Assembly (NCBI RefSeq): GCF_900156345.1
Contig: NZ_FTPP01000001.1
Span: 682,001 to 746,000, forward strand
Direction of reading: 5' to 3'
DNA length: 64,000 nt
Origin: Pontibacter indicus
Lineage (GTDB): Bacteria; Bacteroidota; Bacteroidia; Cytophagales; Hymenobacteraceae
Notes under the pieces: generated by a model
Databases searched by the model: none
What the model saw: the letters and a program-made list of their open reading frames with translations, nothing else
Told to the model about the DNA's origin: nothing
Translations under genes and position numbers: made by a program
Part shown: piece after piece, positions 46,446-55,500 of the stretch
Layout of the letters: every line of letters begins with the position of its first letter
How positions within the stretch are numbered: the stretch's first letter is position 1

Positions 46446-46490
46446 TCGTAGGGACAGGTCGCGACCTGTCCGAATCGTGCACCGGTTAAA
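46446..46490 (+). repeat. REP palindrome, right of the defence island
   Basis: The sequence gtagggacaggtcgcgacct then gtccgaatcgtgcaccggttaa. It lies about 80 bp upstream of hsdM's start and matches the copy at 33829 over about 45 bp with two differences. Two further copies in opposite orientation follow within 160 bp. Confidence 0.9.
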
Positions 46491-46599
46491 CTACCCGAAT
46501 CGTTCCCCAACCATCCTGAATAGCATTCAGGGCTGTTTCAACTTGGAGGTAAGTTGCACCTATCGACCCTTGAAAATCTCAGAAACCGGTCACAATGCG

Positions 46600-46630
46600 T
46601 GCGGACAGGTCGCGACCTGTCCCTACGAGG
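46600..46630 (-). repeat. REP palindrome upstream of the RAYT gene
   Basis: gcggacaggtcgcgacctgt then ccctacgagg: the same palindrome in inverted orientation relative to the copy at 46446, 24 bp before the chosen RAYT start. Confidence 0.9.
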
Positions 46631-46653
46631 GGGATTGGCCGTATACCTGTCTT

Positions 46654-47397
46654 ATGGCTTTACCGGATCGGAAACGAAATAGGTTGTTGGGGTATGATTA
46701 CAGCACAGAAGGGCTGTATTTTGTGACCGCTTGCGTACTGGAGAAAGCCTGTGTCTTTGGTGTTGTGGCGAATGGGGAAATGCAACTAAACGAGTTTGGC
46801 CGTATTGCTGAAAATCAATGGCAATGGCTGTTAGAACAATATCCGTATGTGTTTATACATGCCTTCGTGGTGATGCCAAACCATGTGCATGCCATTATCC
46901 AAATTGATCCATCCCTTGTAGGGACAGGTCGCGACCTGTCCGCACATTCCACGAACCAATCCGCATATTTCCCCGACTTGTCCGCACTTACCACGAACCT
47001 GTCTGCACCTGAACGATTGTCCATCGGCGATTCGGATGAAAGTTTGTACAAGAAAGGTGATGATCCGGAAAAGTTAAGGTACGATTCGGATATGTTGGGG
47101 AACGATTCAGATAGTACAGTGCACGATTCGGACAGTACAGTGCACGATTCGGACAGGTCGCGACCTGTCCCTACGAGGGTGAAATCTTTATCCGGGTTGA
47201 TGGGCGCTTATAAGACGACGACTTCCAAACTGATACGGCAGGCTGGTCTGGTGGACTTTGCCTGGCAGCGCTCTTTTCATGATCACATCATCCGCCACGA
47301 AAAAGCTTACCGGCAGATAGAACAATACATCCACCACAATCCCGCCCTTTGGGACAACGATGTTTTTTACCAGGAAACACACCCACCAACCTCGTAG
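46654..47397 (+). CDS. REP-associated tyrosine transposase (RAYT, Y1 family)
   Basis: 247 residues from the ATG at 46654 (MALPDRKRNR); the open frame runs 59 codons further up through a REP and has no family similarity there. The Y1 domain has VTACVLEK, the HUH motif PNHVHAII (His77, His79) and the C-terminal helix KAYRQIEQYIHHNPALW with the candidate nucleophile tyrosines (about residues 219 and 225). RAYTs mobilise REP palindromes. Between these parts lies an abnormal insert of about 110 residues encoded by two REPs and repeated DSD units (see findings). The stop codon itself is in a third REP. Confidence 0.9.
   Translation: MALPDRKRNRLLGYDYSTEGLYFVTACVLEKACVFGVVANGEMQLNEFGRIAENQWQWLLEQYPYVFIHAFVVMPNHVHAIIQIDPSLVGTGRDLSAHSTNQSAYFPDLSALTTNLSAPERLSIGDSDESLYKKGDDPEKLRYDSDMLGNDSDSTVHDSDSTVHDSDRSRPVPTRVKSLSGLMGAYKTTTSKLIRQAGLVDFAWQRSFHDHIIRHEKAYRQIEQYIHHNPALWDNDVFYQETHPPTS
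46918..46946 (+). repeat. REP palindrome inside the RAYT gene, first copy
   Basis: gtagggacaggtcgcgacct then gtccgcac at codons about 89-98, translated as VGTGRDLSA. Confidence 0.9.
47104..47145 (+). repeat. 21-bp tandem repeat inside the RAYT gene
   Basis: Two 21-base units (gattc.gatagtacagtgcac), followed by a third partial unit running into a REP. Each is translated DSDSTVH. The unit contains the REP tail gtgcacgattcggac, so the array probably grew from REP ends. Confidence 0.85.
47142..47177 (-). repeat. REP palindrome inside the RAYT gene, second copy
   Basis: gtgcacgattcggacaggtc then gcgacctgtccctac, inverted relative to the first internal copy, translated HDSDRSRPVPT. Confidence 0.9.
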
Positions 47398-47424
47398 GGA
47401 CAGGTCGTGACCTGTCCGCACGCA
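47393..47424 (+). repeat. REP palindrome overlapping the RAYT stop codon
   Basis: cgtagggacaggtcgtgacc then tgtccgcacg. The TAG of the RAYT gene (47395-47397) is the tag of gtaggg. One base in the centre differs from the consensus. Confidence 0.88.
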
Positions 47425-47516
47425 TGGTGATCGGCAATTTATGAACGTATAGGTGCTAGATTTTTCCGCGCGTATTGTGGCTATTAATTCTGAATCATGC
47501 TCCAACTACCACCTAC

Positions 47517-48326
47517 CTAATACCTATACCTCACAAAATCACAAACCTCCTCATCACAAAGCAGCTGCTTGAGCTCCGGATCCTGCAGCACCTGGGTATA
47601 ATCCAACCACTTGCCGTTGACTTTGATTTTGCGGTGCATGAGCCGGATGCCATGGCTGTAATCCACGTACCAGTTGATGTGCCCGGTATAGAGGGGCTGT
47701 ATGGGCTTGCCGTTGAGGCGGTGCCAGCCGTAGATGGCGACCCGGTTGGGGCGTGGGTCCTGGCTCACTTTGCTGCTGAGCACGATATCCTTCTTGATGC
47801 CGGCGATCAGTCCTTTTCGTCCCTGGCGCTGCCCTTCGATCATGAGGTGATGGTGGTAGAAAGTTGGGGTACTGTCGCGGAGGGCGTAGAGGGGGAGCGG
47901 TTCCAGCTTCACGCTGGCCTGGCGGTAAATGGCGTCCACGATTTTGCGGGTAGGCAGAAAGCAACCCAGGCTGTCGGCCAGTTGCTGCGCGGCCATGGGA
48001 GTGAGGGGGATGCGCGCCCAGTCGGTTTCGTGTCCGATGCTCACATAGTCCGGACTGGCGTAGAAAGTCGCCTGTATCGTTTTACCGTCGGCGGTCTGAG
48101 CGGACACAGGTATAGGCACGAACTTCTGAAAGAAGGCCGGCATGTTGCCGCTCAGGATTTCTCGCACGGCCAGCGAATCGCGCTGCTGCCAGGTATAGCC
48201 GGCGGCTTGTTGGTAAAACGCCGAACCCGACAAAGCTGTGACAGGGCGTTTCGGAAACTTCATGGGCTTTTGGACGGTGCAGGCGAAACAGAGCAGTAGG
48301 AAGGAAAAGCAGAGTGATCGTTTCAT
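47517..48326 (-). CDS. exported lipoprotein-like protein of unknown function
   Basis: A 269-residue product with a signal peptide and lipobox LCFAC (Cys16). The mature part has no recognised domain: conserved-looking stretches are YTWQQRDSLAVREILSGNMP, DYVSIGHETDWARIPLTPM, CFLPTRKIVDAIYRQA and GHINWYVDYSHGIRL. The pattern (GHE-D, HHH, H-HGIRL) hints at an enzyme fold, but no family is known to me. Lies alone, with motif copies around it. Confidence 0.75.
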   Translation of the reverse strand: MKRSLCFSFLLLCFACTVQKPMKFPKRPVTALSGSAFYQQAAGYTWQQRDSLAVREILSGNMPAFFQKFVPIPVSAQTADGKTIQATFYASPDYVSIGHETDWARIPLTPMAAQQLADSLGCFLPTRKIVDAIYRQASVKLEPLPLYALRDSTPTFYHHHLMIEGQRQGRKGLIAGIKKDIVLSSKVSQDPRPNRVAIYGWHRLNGKPIQPLYTGHINWYVDYSHGIRLMHRKIKVNGKWLDYTQVLQDPELKQLLCDEEVCDFVRYRY

Positions 48327-48526
48327 TTTTATCTTGGTCTCCGGGCAGGGCTGTTGTTAAACAAGGCGCCCTTAATCAGCGGCTCAAGATAGGGAAAGAA
48401 TACGTAGCCGGGAAGGGGAAATCGCTTTTCGCAAGGTATAGCCTGTCACTAACGGGCAGGTATAGGATGTCAGATTTCTCCTATCGTCGAAATGACAGAG
48501 TAGGGGCGGCCTTGAAGATAGCCCGG

Positions 48527-49330
48527 CTATACCTGCTCCGGCACCGTTTGCCTATACCTGAACAACACTAGCCCCGCCACTAGGGCCACGACTGCCAGGC
48601 AGATCCAGGCCGTTGTGATGATCTGCGGGCTTTCCGCTATACTTAGCTCGCGGTGCTTGAGGATGATGCCGTAGAGCGCCCAGATGCCGACCAGTCCCAC
48701 GACCGGGTTGCTTCGGCTAAAGACTACGAATACCACGATCAGGGTGGCCGCTACGATCATGATCATCGTCCAGAGTCCTTCGCTCAGCCCAAATCCATCC
48801 CAGCCCAAACCTACCAAGGCAGCGCTGATGTTGGCGACCGTCGCGATGATAACCCAGCCAAAGTAAAGGCTCAGCGGCACCTGCGTGAACCAGATGGAGG
48901 CAGTTGAGCGGCTCCTGTCAAAAATATCCAGTCGCAGGTGGATGAGCAGCAGCGTGATGAGTTGGATCAGCATCAGCACCACTGATAGCACCAGCTGCTC
49001 GCTCACCCAGGCGATGGTCCAGGCGCCGGTGGCCAGGTTGTTGAGCATGAATAGAAAGCCAAGCCGCTGCAGGTCCTCGTTGGCTTCGTGCCGGGCGGGT
49101 TCTTTATAGGCCTTGACAAAGTGGTAGATGCAAAATGCGGTGAGCCCCAGGTAAATGATACCCCAAATGGAAAAGGTAATGCCAGCCGGCGTGAAGAGCG
49201 CCGGGTATTTGGAAGATACCTCGCCGATGGTTTGGCCATTGAAAAGCTCCAGCTGCGTGAGTTGCGAAGGCACCAGGTGCAGCAGAAAAAATACGGTGTT
49301 CAGGATGGCAAGTGCCTTGATATTTTTCAT
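48527..49330 (-). CDS. TspO/MBR-related tryptophan-rich membrane protein
   Basis: A 267-residue protein with about seven membrane helices. The stretch FTPAGITFSIWGIIYLGLTAF and the repeated W-rich helices (AWTIAWVSEQ, WVIIATVANISAALVGLGWDG) match the tryptophan-rich sensory protein relatives of TspO, longer than classical TspO (about 160 residues). TspO binds porphyrins; a link to light or haem metabolism is possible. The stop codon TAG is part of an AGGTATAG motif at 48526. Confidence 0.8.
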   Translation of the reverse strand: MKNIKALAILNTVFFLLHLVPSQLTQLELFNGQTIGEVSSKYPALFTPAGITFSIWGIIYLGLTAFCIYHFVKAYKEPARHEANEDLQRLGFLFMLNNLATGAWTIAWVSEQLVLSVVLMLIQLITLLLIHLRLDIFDRSRSTASIWFTQVPLSLYFGWVIIATVANISAALVGLGWDGFGLSEGLWTMIMIVAATLIVVFVVFSRSNPVVGLVGIWALYGIILKHRELSIAESPQIITTAWICLAVVALVAGLVLFRYRQTVPEQV

Positions 49331-49428
49331 AGTCCGGAGAGCGTTATTTCACAAATGTTCTCTTTACGCAAAAGAAAAATACTTAACCAGCCTCCACCGG
49401 AAATGTTCGGAATTGCCCGCGCTGGTGC

Positions 49429-49734
49429 TTACAAAATCGAGCTGATGATCAACTGGTCGCCGCCAGCCTTGCCGATCTTGTTCAGCTGGATATCGTCCAT
49501 TTCCTGCACCTGTTGGGCATGCAGCGCTTTGATGTAGGCCTCGAGTTCTTCCTGCGTTTCAAACAGCGCTTCTACTTCCTCCGGTCGCTGACTGAGCGTT
49601 TTGACGGCGTCGCTGGTGAGGCTGTACAGTTTCCAGGCGCGGAAGCGTCCGCTGTAACACTCGTAGCCACCGATGCATACATAGGCGTAATAGTCGCGGT
49701 TCCAGTCGAAGTTTTTGATCGATACTTGTGCCAT
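49429..49734 (-). CDS. small hypothetical protein, 101 residues
   Basis: No family recognised. Soluble, with a Tyr/Cys-rich start (NRDYYAYVCIGGYECYSGRFRAWKLYSL) and a helical second half (QRPEEVEALFETQEELEAYI). The clean frame and codon use support a gene; function unknown. Confidence 0.6.
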   Translation of the reverse strand: MAQVSIKNFDWNRDYYAYVCIGGYECYSGRFRAWKLYSLTSDAVKTLSQRPEEVEALFETQEELEAYIKALHAQQVQEMDDIQLNKIGKAGGDQLIISSIL

Positions 49735-49927
49735 GAGTGGAAGGATTTAAGGTATAAGTTGATGCTATTTGAAATGTAAATTAAGAAAAAATAACATCAG
49801 GTATACAGGCTGGTTTTGGCAATATGGTTTAAGTATTATATTTGTCAGCTGCTCACCGGCTATACCTGGATTTGGTATCAAAAAGACCAGTCTGGCAGGT
49901 GGCGGCTATACCTTAAAACATTTCCTG

Positions 49928-50605
49928 ATGAAAAACTTTACCTGGCTGCTGGTGGCAGCACTGGGCCTGTCGAGCTGTGTGGGCACCAAGAAATACGCTT
50001 CGTTTGTGGAGCAGCGTGTGCAGACCGAGCAGGCCACACCAACGCTGCAAGAGGCGCTGGTGGTGAAAGCACCGGCCACCGAACAGGCGGGCCATCAATA
50101 CAAACAGCTGGAGCGCTCGTTTATACCTGCGCTGGTCTACTGGGGCTGGAACTCGACCATTTCCTGCGAGCTCGATCCGGGTTTGGCCACCGCCGCCGTC
50201 AGCCGGGGTATGTATCAGGCCGCCGACAAGCTCGACTTGCAGAACAGACTGGGCGGCAGGCAGCTGGTGGTCGATATCCGGCAGACGCCCGGCCAGTTCA
50301 TGTACGAGAACAAGGGCAGCGTCATTTATCTGATCTTTGTGAATCTGACATCGGGTCAGGAATCCATTACGCCGCGCCCCACCGATCTGGTGTTGCATTA
50401 CCAATTGCTCGAGAACGGTGCCGTGGTAGCCAGCGGCGAGGAAATGGTGAAGAATACGCAGGAGCCTTTGCGCAACCTCTGGAAGTCATCGAAGAAATTT
50501 ACCTGGCTATACCTGGACCAGTTCGAACTGGAAGCCGGGCGCATGGGCGAGCAGTCACTCCACAACATCATGCTTAAGTTAGAGGGCGATCTGAGTAAGT
50601 TGTAG
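49928..50605 (+). CDS. exported lipoprotein of unknown function
   Basis: 225 residues from the ATG at 49928, with lipobox LSSC (about Cys16) followed by VGTKKYASFVEQ. The mature protein has beta strands and SVIYLIFVNLTSGQESITP but no known domain. The leader before the start carries three near-consensus AGGTATAG-type motifs within 110 bp. Followed by a clear terminator. Confidence 0.75.
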   Translation: MKNFTWLLVAALGLSSCVGTKKYASFVEQRVQTEQATPTLQEALVVKAPATEQAGHQYKQLERSFIPALVYWGWNSTISCELDPGLATAAVSRGMYQAADKLDLQNRLGGRQLVVDIRQTPGQFMYENKGSVIYLIFVNLTSGQESITPRPTDLVLHYQLLENGAVVASGEEMVKNTQEPLRNLWKSSKKFTWLYLDQFELEAGRMGEQSLHNIMLKLEGDLSKL

Positions 50606-50632
50606 TCGTCCGTCTGAAAATAAAATTGACAA

Positions 50633-50672
50633 CAAAAAATCCTCTTCGTGAAAGCGCAGGGGATTTTTGTTT
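50633..50672 (+). terminator. terminator of the lipoprotein gene
   Basis: Stem aaaaaatcctc / gggatttttt with a loop of about 14 bases and T-rich tail (tttttgttttt). Confidence 0.75.
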
Positions 50673-50824
50673 TTGGCCTTTCTTGTCAATTCGACCGGGG
50701 GTAGGGGCCCTCGACCATTACAACATTACTCGGCCCAAAAGCCGGATCAACCGTATAACTCCGAATCAAATTAACTATACCTGGCAGGACATCTGCCTGC
50801 ATTTAAGCTTTAAACCAAACCAGC

Positions 50825-51655
50825 ATGGAGGCAGACCTCAGTGGCAGAACGATCATCATCACGGGCGGTAGTTCCGGCATTGGGGCAGCAGCAGCGCGAA
50901 GCCTGCGCCGGCAAGGGGCGAAGATCGTGATTACCGGGCGCTCCGATGAAACCCGTAAACTGGCAGAGGAGATCAGCTGCGACTATTACCTGGTGGACTT
51001 CACCCGCTTTGCCGATGTGCGCGCTTTTGCTCAGAACCTGCTGGCCAAATACCCCCGCATTGATGTGCTGGTTAACAACGTGGGCGGCATCATAGCAGAC
51101 AGGCGCCTGACCGAAGACGGCCACGAAACCACGCTGCAGGTCAATCATTTGTCGGGCTTTCTGCTCACGCTGCTGCTACAGGAACGATTGGAGGCTTCCA
51201 AGGCGATCGTGATCAACACCTCCAGCGCCGCCAACCTGATGGGACGCATTAAGTTCGACGACCTCGAAAATGAAAAGAACTACAAAAGCATGTCGGCCTA
51301 TGGAGCGGCTAAGCTTATGAATATTCTGCATGCGATGGAAATCAGCCAGCGCTTTAAGGGTGTGTGGGCTGCATCGTTTCATCCGGGCGTGGTCGGGACA
51401 GGCTTTGCGCGGGAGGGAGGCGGTCTGATCCGTTGGGCGTATGAAGGTTTGCTGGGCCGCTACCTGATGATTTCCCCGGAAAAAGGCGCCGACACCCTGC
51501 TCTGGCTGATCAATACCCAACCCGGCAAGGACTGGCAGGACGGGGAGTATTATTATGAACGCAGACCTGGCAGACGGAATCCGCAGGCAAATCCCGAAAT
51601 CGCCGCAAAGCTTTGGGAGGTTTCGGTGCAGCTGACGGGTGCCGGAAAACAATAG
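50825..51655 (+). CDS. short-chain dehydrogenase/reductase
   Basis: A 276-residue SDR. Cofactor motif TGGSSGIGAAAA, NNVGG (NNAG-like) and the catalytic YxxxK in SAYGAAKLM with a preceding NTSSAAN. Resembles the retinol-dehydrogenase-like branch. Substrate unknown. The NAD(P)-binding gene follows after 46 bp, so the two may form an operon. Confidence 0.92.
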   Translation: MEADLSGRTIIITGGSSGIGAAAARSLRRQGAKIVITGRSDETRKLAEEISCDYYLVDFTRFADVRAFAQNLLAKYPRIDVLVNNVGGIIADRRLTEDGHETTLQVNHLSGFLLTLLLQERLEASKAIVINTSSAANLMGRIKFDDLENEKNYKSMSAYGAAKLMNILHAMEISQRFKGVWAASFHPGVVGTGFAREGGGLIRWAYEGLLGRYLMISPEKGADTLLWLINTQPGKDWQDGEYYYERRPGRRNPQANPEIAAKLWEVSVQLTGAGKQ

Positions 51656-51701
51656 CCCGAAATGCAGGTATAGCAATAGAAAAAAGACAGATAAACCGCA
51701 A

Positions 51702-52370
51702 ATGAAAACAGCACTCGTAATTGGCGCAACCGGCCTGGTAGGAAAGCAACTCGTTCAGCAGCTACTGGCCGATGACCGCTTCGGCAAGGTGATCGTGTTC
51801 GGCAGACGCGCCTTAGGTATAGCCAACTCTGAACTGGAAGAGCACTTGATCGACTTCGATAAACCCGAGGATTGGCAGCACCTGGTGAAGGGCGATGTGT
51901 TTTTCTCCACGCTCGGCACCACCCTGAAGCAGGCAGGTGGACAGAACCAGCAGTACAAAGTCGACTACTATTACCAGTACAAATTTGCCGAAGTCGCTGC
52001 GCAGAATGGCATTCCGGCCTATGTGCTGGTTTCCTCCTCAGGCGCCAACAAGGATTCCATGATCTTTTACTCCCGCATGAAAGGCACGCTGGAAGAAGCC
52101 GTGAAACAGCTCCCTTTCCAAAGCATCAACATCATCCAGCCCGGTCTGCTGCACGGCGACCGCAAGGAGGAACGCTTCGGCGAAGAACTGGCCTACAAGG
52201 TGATGCACTTTTTAGACAAAGTAGGTATAGCTGGCAAGTACAAACCCTACGAAGACAAGGTAGTGGCGCAGGCCATGATCAACGCAGGTATAGCCGCCCA
52301 GCCCGGCGTGCATACCTATACCTTGGGCGACATTTTCAAGCTGGCAGAAAGAGAGCATCTGAGCCGGTAG
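51702..52370 (+). CDS. NAD(P)-binding oxidoreductase, HTATIP2-like
   Basis: 222 residues from the ATG at 51702 (MKTALVIGATGLVGKQLVQQ). Rossmann motif GATGLVG, then VFFSTLGTT, YVLVSSSGANKDSMIFYSRMKG and IIQPGLLHGDR: the atypical SDR/epimerase layout. Several AGGTATAG motifs fall inside, read as Gly-Ile-Ala. Metabolic role unknown. Confidence 0.9.
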   Translation: MKTALVIGATGLVGKQLVQQLLADDRFGKVIVFGRRALGIANSELEEHLIDFDKPEDWQHLVKGDVFFSTLGTTLKQAGGQNQQYKVDYYYQYKFAEVAAQNGIPAYVLVSSSGANKDSMIFYSRMKGTLEEAVKQLPFQSINIIQPGLLHGDRKEERFGEELAYKVMHFLDKVGIAGKYKPYEDKVVAQAMINAGIAAQPGVHTYTLGDIFKLAEREHLSR

Positions 52371-52530
52371 CAGGTGCCTGTACTCACAAAACCAGGTTGC
52401 ATAACAAACTTCACGTTACCAGAACTTCAAATTTTATAGCCTGCACTACCGATTCCTTAACCTTTATATAGCCTTGCCTTAATATTGAGGTAACCTGCTC
52501 AAAATAGCTTTGCGATCAACTAAACAAACA

Positions 52531-55500
52531 ATGATCGCTATGCTAGTGAGAACTTTTACACTTTTTACACGGCAACTGCCCGCTTTGCTGCTTCTGCTGC
52601 TTTGTTGTCAGGTGGCCGTGGCGCAGTCCCTGTCCGTGCAGGGCAAGGTAACCGACGAACAGGGCTCGGGTCTGCCGGGAGCCAGTGTGGCCGTGAAAGG
52701 CACCACCAACGGCACCATCACCGATGGAAATGGCAATTACAAACTCGAAGTCCGCAGCAGTGATGATGTGCTGGTGGTGTCCTTTATCGGGTATCTGGCA
52801 CAGGAACTGCCGGTCGGAAGCAGGGATTTCATCAACATCCAGCTGCAGCCCAACCAAAACCAGCTGAATGAGGTGGTGGTAACTGCCTTGGGTATAGAAC
52901 GCGAAGAGAAAGCACTTGGCTATGCCACCCAGACCGTAACCGGTGAAAGCCTCTCAAATGCAAGGTCAAACAACTTCGCAAGCGCCCTTTCCGGTAAGGT
53001 GGCGGGCCTGACCCTGGTGTCTCCCGGCTCAGGACCTGTTAACTCTACCCGGATATCGCTTCGTGGTGACAACTCCCTGAGTCCGAACGGAAACAATGCG
53101 CTGATCATACTGGACGGGGTGCCTATGAACAGCGGTCTGACCAGCTCCGGCGTTGACAACGCGTATGGCGCAGGTTCAGGTAATGACATACCTGTAGACT
53201 TTGGCAATGGCATTGCCGACATAAACCCCGACGACATCGAAAGCATCACCGTACTCAAAGGGCCTAGCGCGGCAGCACTCTATGGCAGCCGCGCCGCCAA
53301 TGGCGTGCTCATCATCACCACCAAGTCCGGTAGCAACCGCCGGAAAGGCCTGGGTGTGACGGTGAACTCTAACTTTAGTATCAACGATGTGCTGCAGTGG
53401 CCGGACTACCAGTATGAGTATGGCCAGGGAACCCACGACCTGAACAAGGAGGGGCAGCCTTATTACTCCTACCATGTATCAGAAGACGGTAAGAATACTG
53501 GCGGCACGAGCAGTGCCTACGGACCTAAGTTCGACGGGCAGTACTTCTATCAGTACGATCCTACCTTGGAGGGGCAGTCGGCGGAGCGCCAGCTGTGGAG
53601 ACCCTACAAAGACAATATCAAGGGCTTTTTCAGAACAGGCTCCACCATCACCAACAGCGTAGCCGTGGATGGCGGCAATGAGCGGGCCTCGGCTCGCGCC
53701 TCCCTGACGCACTCCAAGAACGAGTGGATCATGCCCAACACCGGCTTTGAGCGCATGACGGCGGCCCTGAGTCTGAACTATAACGTGTCGGATAAGCTAA
53801 AGCTTAACTCCAAGATCAACTTCACGCACAAGAAAAGCGACAACCTGCCGGGTACCGGCTACAGCAACCAGTCCATCGCCTACTTTATGATTTTCCAGAA
53901 CCCGAATGTGGACCTGGCCTGGTACGAGCCGAGATGGAAAAAGGGCAAAGAGCAGTTGGAGCAGATCCACCCGTTCAGCTCCTACATCGACAACCCCTAT
54001 GTGATCGCCTACGAGATGACCAACGCGATGAATAACTATGCGACGGTTGGTAACCTCTCGGCCACATACGAGTTCTCCCCGAAGCTGGACCTGCTGGTGC
54101 GCTCTGCCCTCACGACAAGACAGGAGGATCGTGCGCAGCGTCGTCCGTTTAATTCTGCGAACTTCCCCTTCGGTTACTACAAAGAGCAAAGCATCTTCGA
54201 CTACGAGATCAACAACGACTTTCTGGTGACTTACAAGGAGAAGCTCGGGAGTGACATCGATATCAGAACGTCGTTTGGCGGCAACATCCGTCGCGAAAAA
54301 TACAGGCTGACAAACGGGGTGCTCGATGGCCTGGTCATCCCGGGGGTATACAAGCTCTCCAACGGCCTCAGCAACCCGATGATGACCACCAGCCACGCCA
54401 ACAAGCACGTGAACAGCCTGTACGGTCTGGCCACCTTCTCTTACCAGGACAAAGTGTTTGTAGACGTGACGGGCCGTAACGACTGGTCCTCCACGCTGCC
54501 GGTGCAGAACAACTCCTTTTTCTACCCTTCCATCAACTCCAGCTTCATCCTGAGCGATATCTTTATGCTGCCGCGCCAGGTGTCTTATGCCAAGCTAAGG
54601 CTCTCTGCAGCGAAAGTGGGTAACGACACAAGCCCATACCGAACGAGAAAGTACTACGGACAGAGCGACTTCGCGGCATCCGGGTCGGTGCCTACCACGC
54701 TGCATAACACGGAATTTAAACCAGAGCTCACAACCAGCTACGAGGCTGGCCTGGAGTACCGGTTGTTTCAGGGACGCCTGGGCATGGACATTACCCTCTA
54801 CCAGAGCTTCACCGAAAACCAGATCCTCGAAATTCCGCTCGACCCAACCACTGGCTACAGCAGGGCGGTGATGAACGCCGGCAAAGTGCGTAACCAGGGT
54901 ATAGAATTGATGCTGAATGCCACTCCGGTCGAGACAAGTGGTTTCCGCTGGAACAGCTCGGTGGTATGGTCGAAGAACGACAACAAAGTGATGGAACTGG
55001 CGGAGGACCTCGGTGCCGATCAGCAGGTGATTCACATGGGCGGACAGGCCAACATCATTGCCAAAGTGGGAGGCTCTACCGGCGACATCTACGGCTTCGG
55101 TTTTGTAAGGAGCCCTGACGGGCAGATCGTGTACGACAAGGCGGGCCTGCCGGCTTACCCGGCCGAGACACAGTACATTGGCAACGCCTATGCCGACTGG
55201 AAGGCTGGTTTCAACAACGAATTCTCTTACAAGAACTTCCGGTTTAACGTGTTGCTCGATGGCCAGTACGGCGGCATCATTTACTCCCAGACACACCACA
55301 AAATGGCCGAGCAGGGCAAGCTGAAGAGCACCTTGATGGGCCGTGAGGATGGTTTCATCATCGGTGATGGTGTGGTGGACAACGGCGACGGAACGTTCTC
55401 GCCAAATACGGTAAAAGTAACGCCACAGGCCTACTACACGCGCTATTACCGCCGCGCCAACGTGGAGTCCAACTCTTTCGATGCTTCCTTCCTGAAGCTG

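Noticed and set aside
46477..46653. 59-codon N-terminal extension of the RAYT
   Set aside because: Encoded by intergenic sequence including a REP; the family start is at 46654.
46446..47424. CRISPR-like array of REPs
   Set aside because: Palindromes are in mixed orientation with irregular spacing; they fit REP/BIME elements near a RAYT.
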